Shown here piece by piece: positions 7,101-8,208 of a stretch of DNA of 8,208 nt. The stretch covers positions 1-8,208 of the forward strand of contig JBCCFC010000607.1 in NCBI GenBank assembly GCA_039029935.1. The letters are read 5' to 3'. The notes beneath the pieces were generated by a model. That model was not told where the DNA came from, made no database searches, and saw only the letters and a list, made by a program, of their open reading frames with translations. Source of the DNA: G039029935 sp039029935. GTDB lineage: Bacteria > Chloroflexota > Anaerolineae > Caldilineales > Caldilineaceae. A program made the position numbers and the translations under genes. Each line of letters starts with the position of its first letter. Positions within the stretch are counted from its first letter, which is position 1.

Positions 7101-8134
7101 TTTCTGGTGGGTTTGCCGAAGAGGTGACAGAGAACGTCGTTATCTCACCCACAACGGATAGCCCTGTCGCCTCTGCCCCTATCGCACCATCCCTTGCCAT
7201 CTCTCTTGATGCACTGCCCGTTGAAAACGCACCAGTTGTTGCTGTCCCCGTCGTAACGCCTGAACAAGTGACAGAGCCAGTTGCAGCAGAGCCAGTTGTA
7301 GCAGAGCCAGTAATAGTAACAGACCCCATTGCAACAGAACCTGCTACCACAGAGTCCATCGCAAGTAGCGAAACACTGACAGAACCAGTTGTGGTTGAGT
7401 CTGTGGTAGTCGAGCCTGTTGCAGTCGAACCTGTTGCAGTCGAACCTGTTGCAGTCGAACCTGTTGCAGACGAACCTGTTACAGTCGAACCTGTTGCACC
7501 TGCACCAGTTGTGACAGCCGAAGATGTGACAGCAGCAGATGAAGTCGCCCCTGTTCCCGAAACGGTTGAATCACCAGCACCAGAAGGGACAGAAACCGAT
7601 ATTGTTGTTGTTATCCCACCTGAGCAACCTGCTGCCGAACAGCCAAGTGAACAGGTAGTAGAATCTGCACAGGCGGTAGAATCTGAGCAGGCAGTAGAAT
7701 CTACACAGCCAACACAACCAGTACAACCAGCACAGCCAGCCAATCAACCACGCTTTGTTGGCTATGTAAGCCATCACGACAATGCCTGTGCGGATAGTCT
7801 TGTACTCGGCGAGGTTGTCGATGTCGCGGGTGTGCCTATTGCTGGCGTAAGTGCGCTCTACACCGATGAGTGGGGCAACAGTACACTGGCAATCAGCGGC
7901 GATGGTGAGAATAATCTGGGCAAGTTTGACTTTTCTGTTGTCATTCCCGATTTACCGCATCAGATTTCGGTGTCATTGGTTGATGAAACAGGCAGCCTGA
8001 TCAGCGAAGTGGCACAGATTCCACACTTGTTGGACCCGTATCCAACCGAATCATGTCATTACCTGCTCTTCTATGTACCGACACAGTATGGTGGACAGGC
8101 AGAGGTGCAGGGGGATGATGGGGAGACTGGATGA
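4118..8134 (+). CDS. bifunctional class A penicillin-binding protein with long C-terminal extension
   Basis: This 1338-residue protein polymerises and cross-links peptidoglycan outside the membrane. A basic stretch (Q-F-K-K-K) is followed by a hydrophobic segment (about 23-38) ending in L-S-G-C40, a lipobox-like site, so it could be a lipoprotein or an ordinary membrane-anchored protein. Glycosyltransferase 51 (about 135-330) has T-E179-D-A-S-F-F, GASTITMQLARN (210-221), E-R-K-V-Y-E240, K-E-E-L-L-E-M-Y-L-N and A-A-A-Q-I-Y-Y-G-K; E179 and E240 match the two conserved glutamates. The His usual in the first motif is Asn186. The transpeptidase (about 385-710) has S463-S-I-K466, S522-Y-N524 and K655-T-G-T, so both active sites look intact. 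Family members commonly end near 700-850. Here residues 730-1000 are unrecognised with cysteines at 822, 828, 878 and 942, 1010-1211 is a Val/Glu/Pro/Gln repeat linker, and 1212-1320 is a beta-rich, Ig- or carboxypeptidase-regulatory-like domain with C1224 and C1313. The gene stands alone behind its own likely promoter. Confidence 0.93.
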   Translation: MIHMLSQTGRHHYPMNHQFKKKYFVVGLMLLLSLLGLSGCSTSGQAPDIVNSIVESVGADADTPAQDVLAESLGSSLPDSFTGSLANDIPALLAELDRYLVRYNEEFDLTRAPDTTPLEAAEAYMRIHQPGPLPRIFQTSTIYDRNGFVLAELFEEGKRTWVTLDQISPNLIDAIVATEDASFFSNSGIDPIRLVAAFLQNAQSGSVVSGASTITMQLARNLFFEPEQRFEQSFERKVYEVFMAQDLTELFTKEELLEMYLNLIYFGHSAYGPEAAAQIYYGKSAADLTLPEAAILAGLPQRPADLDPFRNYPAAKERQRIVLSLMVRHGFLMPEEASEAFETTVGFNPTFAESALEVTVPYAPHFMQYLDTVLAEPLDGGSIRRAGFTVYTTLDLYFQQLAEETVREKVAELRPALNLSNSALVAMQPSTGDILAMVGSVDYNDEEIDGAVNVAISPRQPGSSIKPILYATAFDENIISPASVIWDTSITWRTGITETYEPQNYDEKFHGPVTVRDALASSYNIPSIKVLDGLGVNTMLERARAMGVKSLDRESSWYGLSLTLGGGEVTLLDMTTAYSTLANQGTYVANRSIYSITNGSGQLIYEEVYAPPEPEQVLSPEAAFLTADIMSDKRARTPVFGVNSILHLSRPTAVKTGTTTDFRDNWTLGFNPHLAVGVWAGNSDGTPLKDSSGARGAGPIWNAYMEAIYADPYLLWVLGAPSVESDNEEWVFQPPPTRIEVSIPITDLEPISSTVLSTISGTFALDIAALNMPAPITITDVISTSDIYTSELLAAQRQREADIAAQLLPKVASGVIRLDIDCPFGLSCPPDGEYFTYDWLQQMASLRLGPLGDGVIEAPMQSTSIYRGDEGELHQANCEVLDTSKPLGRFLRIPMGIGDIVYDPEKRYLLDQNERARKVRDEQIAAMEWSYSTGVPLNIGRCEVANPMAISIFGYNVNVNVGPAQHGAIRPSDFDYDQLTKAVVDNFQPYIAAHLSGGFAEEVTENVVISPTTDSPVASAPIAPSLAISLDALPVENAPVVAVPVVTPEQVTEPVAAEPVVAEPVIVTDPIATEPATTESIASSETLTEPVVVESVVVEPVAVEPVAVEPVAVEPVADEPVTVEPVAPAPVVTAEDVTAADEVAPVPETVESPAPEGTETDIVVVIPPEQPAAEQPSEQVVESAQAVESEQAVESTQPTQPVQPAQPANQPRFVGYVSHHDNACADSLVLGEVVDVAGVPIAGVSALYTDEWGNSTLAISGDGENNLGKFDFSVVIPDLPHQISVSLVDETGSLISEVAQIPHLLDPYPTESCHYLLFYVPTQYGGQAEVQGDDGETG
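7271..7315. repeat. three degenerate 15-bp units in the linker
   Basis: ACAGAGCCAGTTGCA, GCAGAGCCAGTTGTA and GCAGAGCCAGTAATA encode T/A-E-P-V-A/V/I and belong to the same protein repeat as the array at 7394-7498, but with different codons (GAG CCA against GAA CCT). This suggests an older or independent expansion. Confidence 0.75.
7394..7498. repeat. seven 15-bp tandem units encoding V-E-P-V-A
   Basis: The consensus GTCGAACCTGTTGCA repeats from 7409 to 7498 in six copies. Three are identical (7424-7468) and the others carry one or two changes. A diverged copy precedes them at 7394-7408. The unit is five codons long, so copy-number change keeps the reading frame. The product is an extended, acidic Pro-rich spacer of the kind that crosses or spans a cell wall. 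Confidence 0.92.
7658..7711. repeat. three 18-bp tandem units encoding V-E-S-x-Q-A/P
   Basis: GTAGAATCTGCACAGGCG, GTAGAATCTGAGCAGGCA and GTAGAATCTACACAGCCA follow each other, then a Q-P-rich tail (TQPVQPAQPANQ). This is a second repeat family in the same linker, with six-codon units. Confidence 0.85.
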
Positions 8135-8136
8135 TA

Positions 8137-8160
8137 GGGTGAATGGTGTGACGGTGTGAT
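8137..8160. repeat. three GGTGTGAT-type octamers after the last stop codon
   Basis: GGGTGAAT, GGTGTGAC and GGTGTGAT lie 2 nt after the TGA at 8132-8134. They match the octamer array at 3501-3540 in unit, orientation and position relative to a stop codon. No inverted partner is visible before the window ends. The imperfect palindrome ACCTCCGGAAGGT (8172-8184) follows. Confidence 0.75.
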
Positions 8161-8208
8161 AGTCTATCGAGACCTCCGGAAGGTGAATATAGTACACGCG
8201 GGTTGGAC

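Noticed and set aside
7084..7743. 219-codon open frame on the - strand rich in Thr, Ser, Gly and Ala
   Set aside because: It lies wholly within the coding sequence of the penicillin-binding protein, and its low-complexity product is just the complement of the Val/Glu/Pro repeat; no ribosome binding site or domain was seen.
8172..8184. ACCTCCGGAAGGT as a terminator or operator
   Set aside because: It is an imperfect 4-bp stem without a T-run and too short to support a specific call.

Overview
The window holds four genes, all on the + strand, with intergenic DNA that is rich in short repeats. Balanced base composition, a RodZ-type C-terminus, a class A penicillin-binding protein with a long Pro/Val/Glu-rich tail, and intergenic 7-8 bp tandem repeats would fit a filamentous or environmental bacterium such as a member of Chloroflexota. 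That placement is inference: no marker gene here fixes the taxon.

Layout. (1) 1-159 is the 3' end of a gene for a RodZ-like (DUF4115) cell-shape protein. (2) 198-2429 encodes a complete molybdenum-cofactor subunit of the xanthine dehydrogenase/aldehyde oxidase family, 38 nt downstream of the first gene and probably co-transcribed with it. Its FeS and FAD partner subunits are not in the window. (3) 2430-2549 is a spacer dominated by a 75-nt near-perfect inverted repeat. (4) 2550-3500 encodes a DapA/N-acetylneuraminate lyase-family aldolase with its Schiff-base lysine. (5) 3501-4117 is a 617-nt non-coding stretch. It contains five head-to-tail octamers (GGTGTGAT type) that fold against an inverted copy, four 7-nt repeats, a small palindrome and a candidate extended -10 promoter. 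(6) 4118-8134 encodes a 1338-residue bifunctional penicillin-binding protein (glycosyltransferase 51 plus transpeptidase) with a lipobox-like N-terminus and an extension of roughly 600 residues. The extension consists of an unrecognised Cys-containing region, a low-complexity repeat linker and a terminal beta-rich domain. (7) 8135-8208 carries more GGTGTGAT-type octamers directly after the stop codon.

Two of the four genes (the RodZ-like end and the penicillin-binding protein) belong to envelope growth and shape. The two between them look like catabolic enzymes (hydroxylation of an aromatic or N-heterocyclic substrate or an aldehyde, and an aldolase step). No established pathway that I know ties all four together. 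I found no convincing new defence or mobile system. The points most worth a second look are the modified penicillin-binding protein, the long hairpin, and the octamer arrays placed right after two stop codons.
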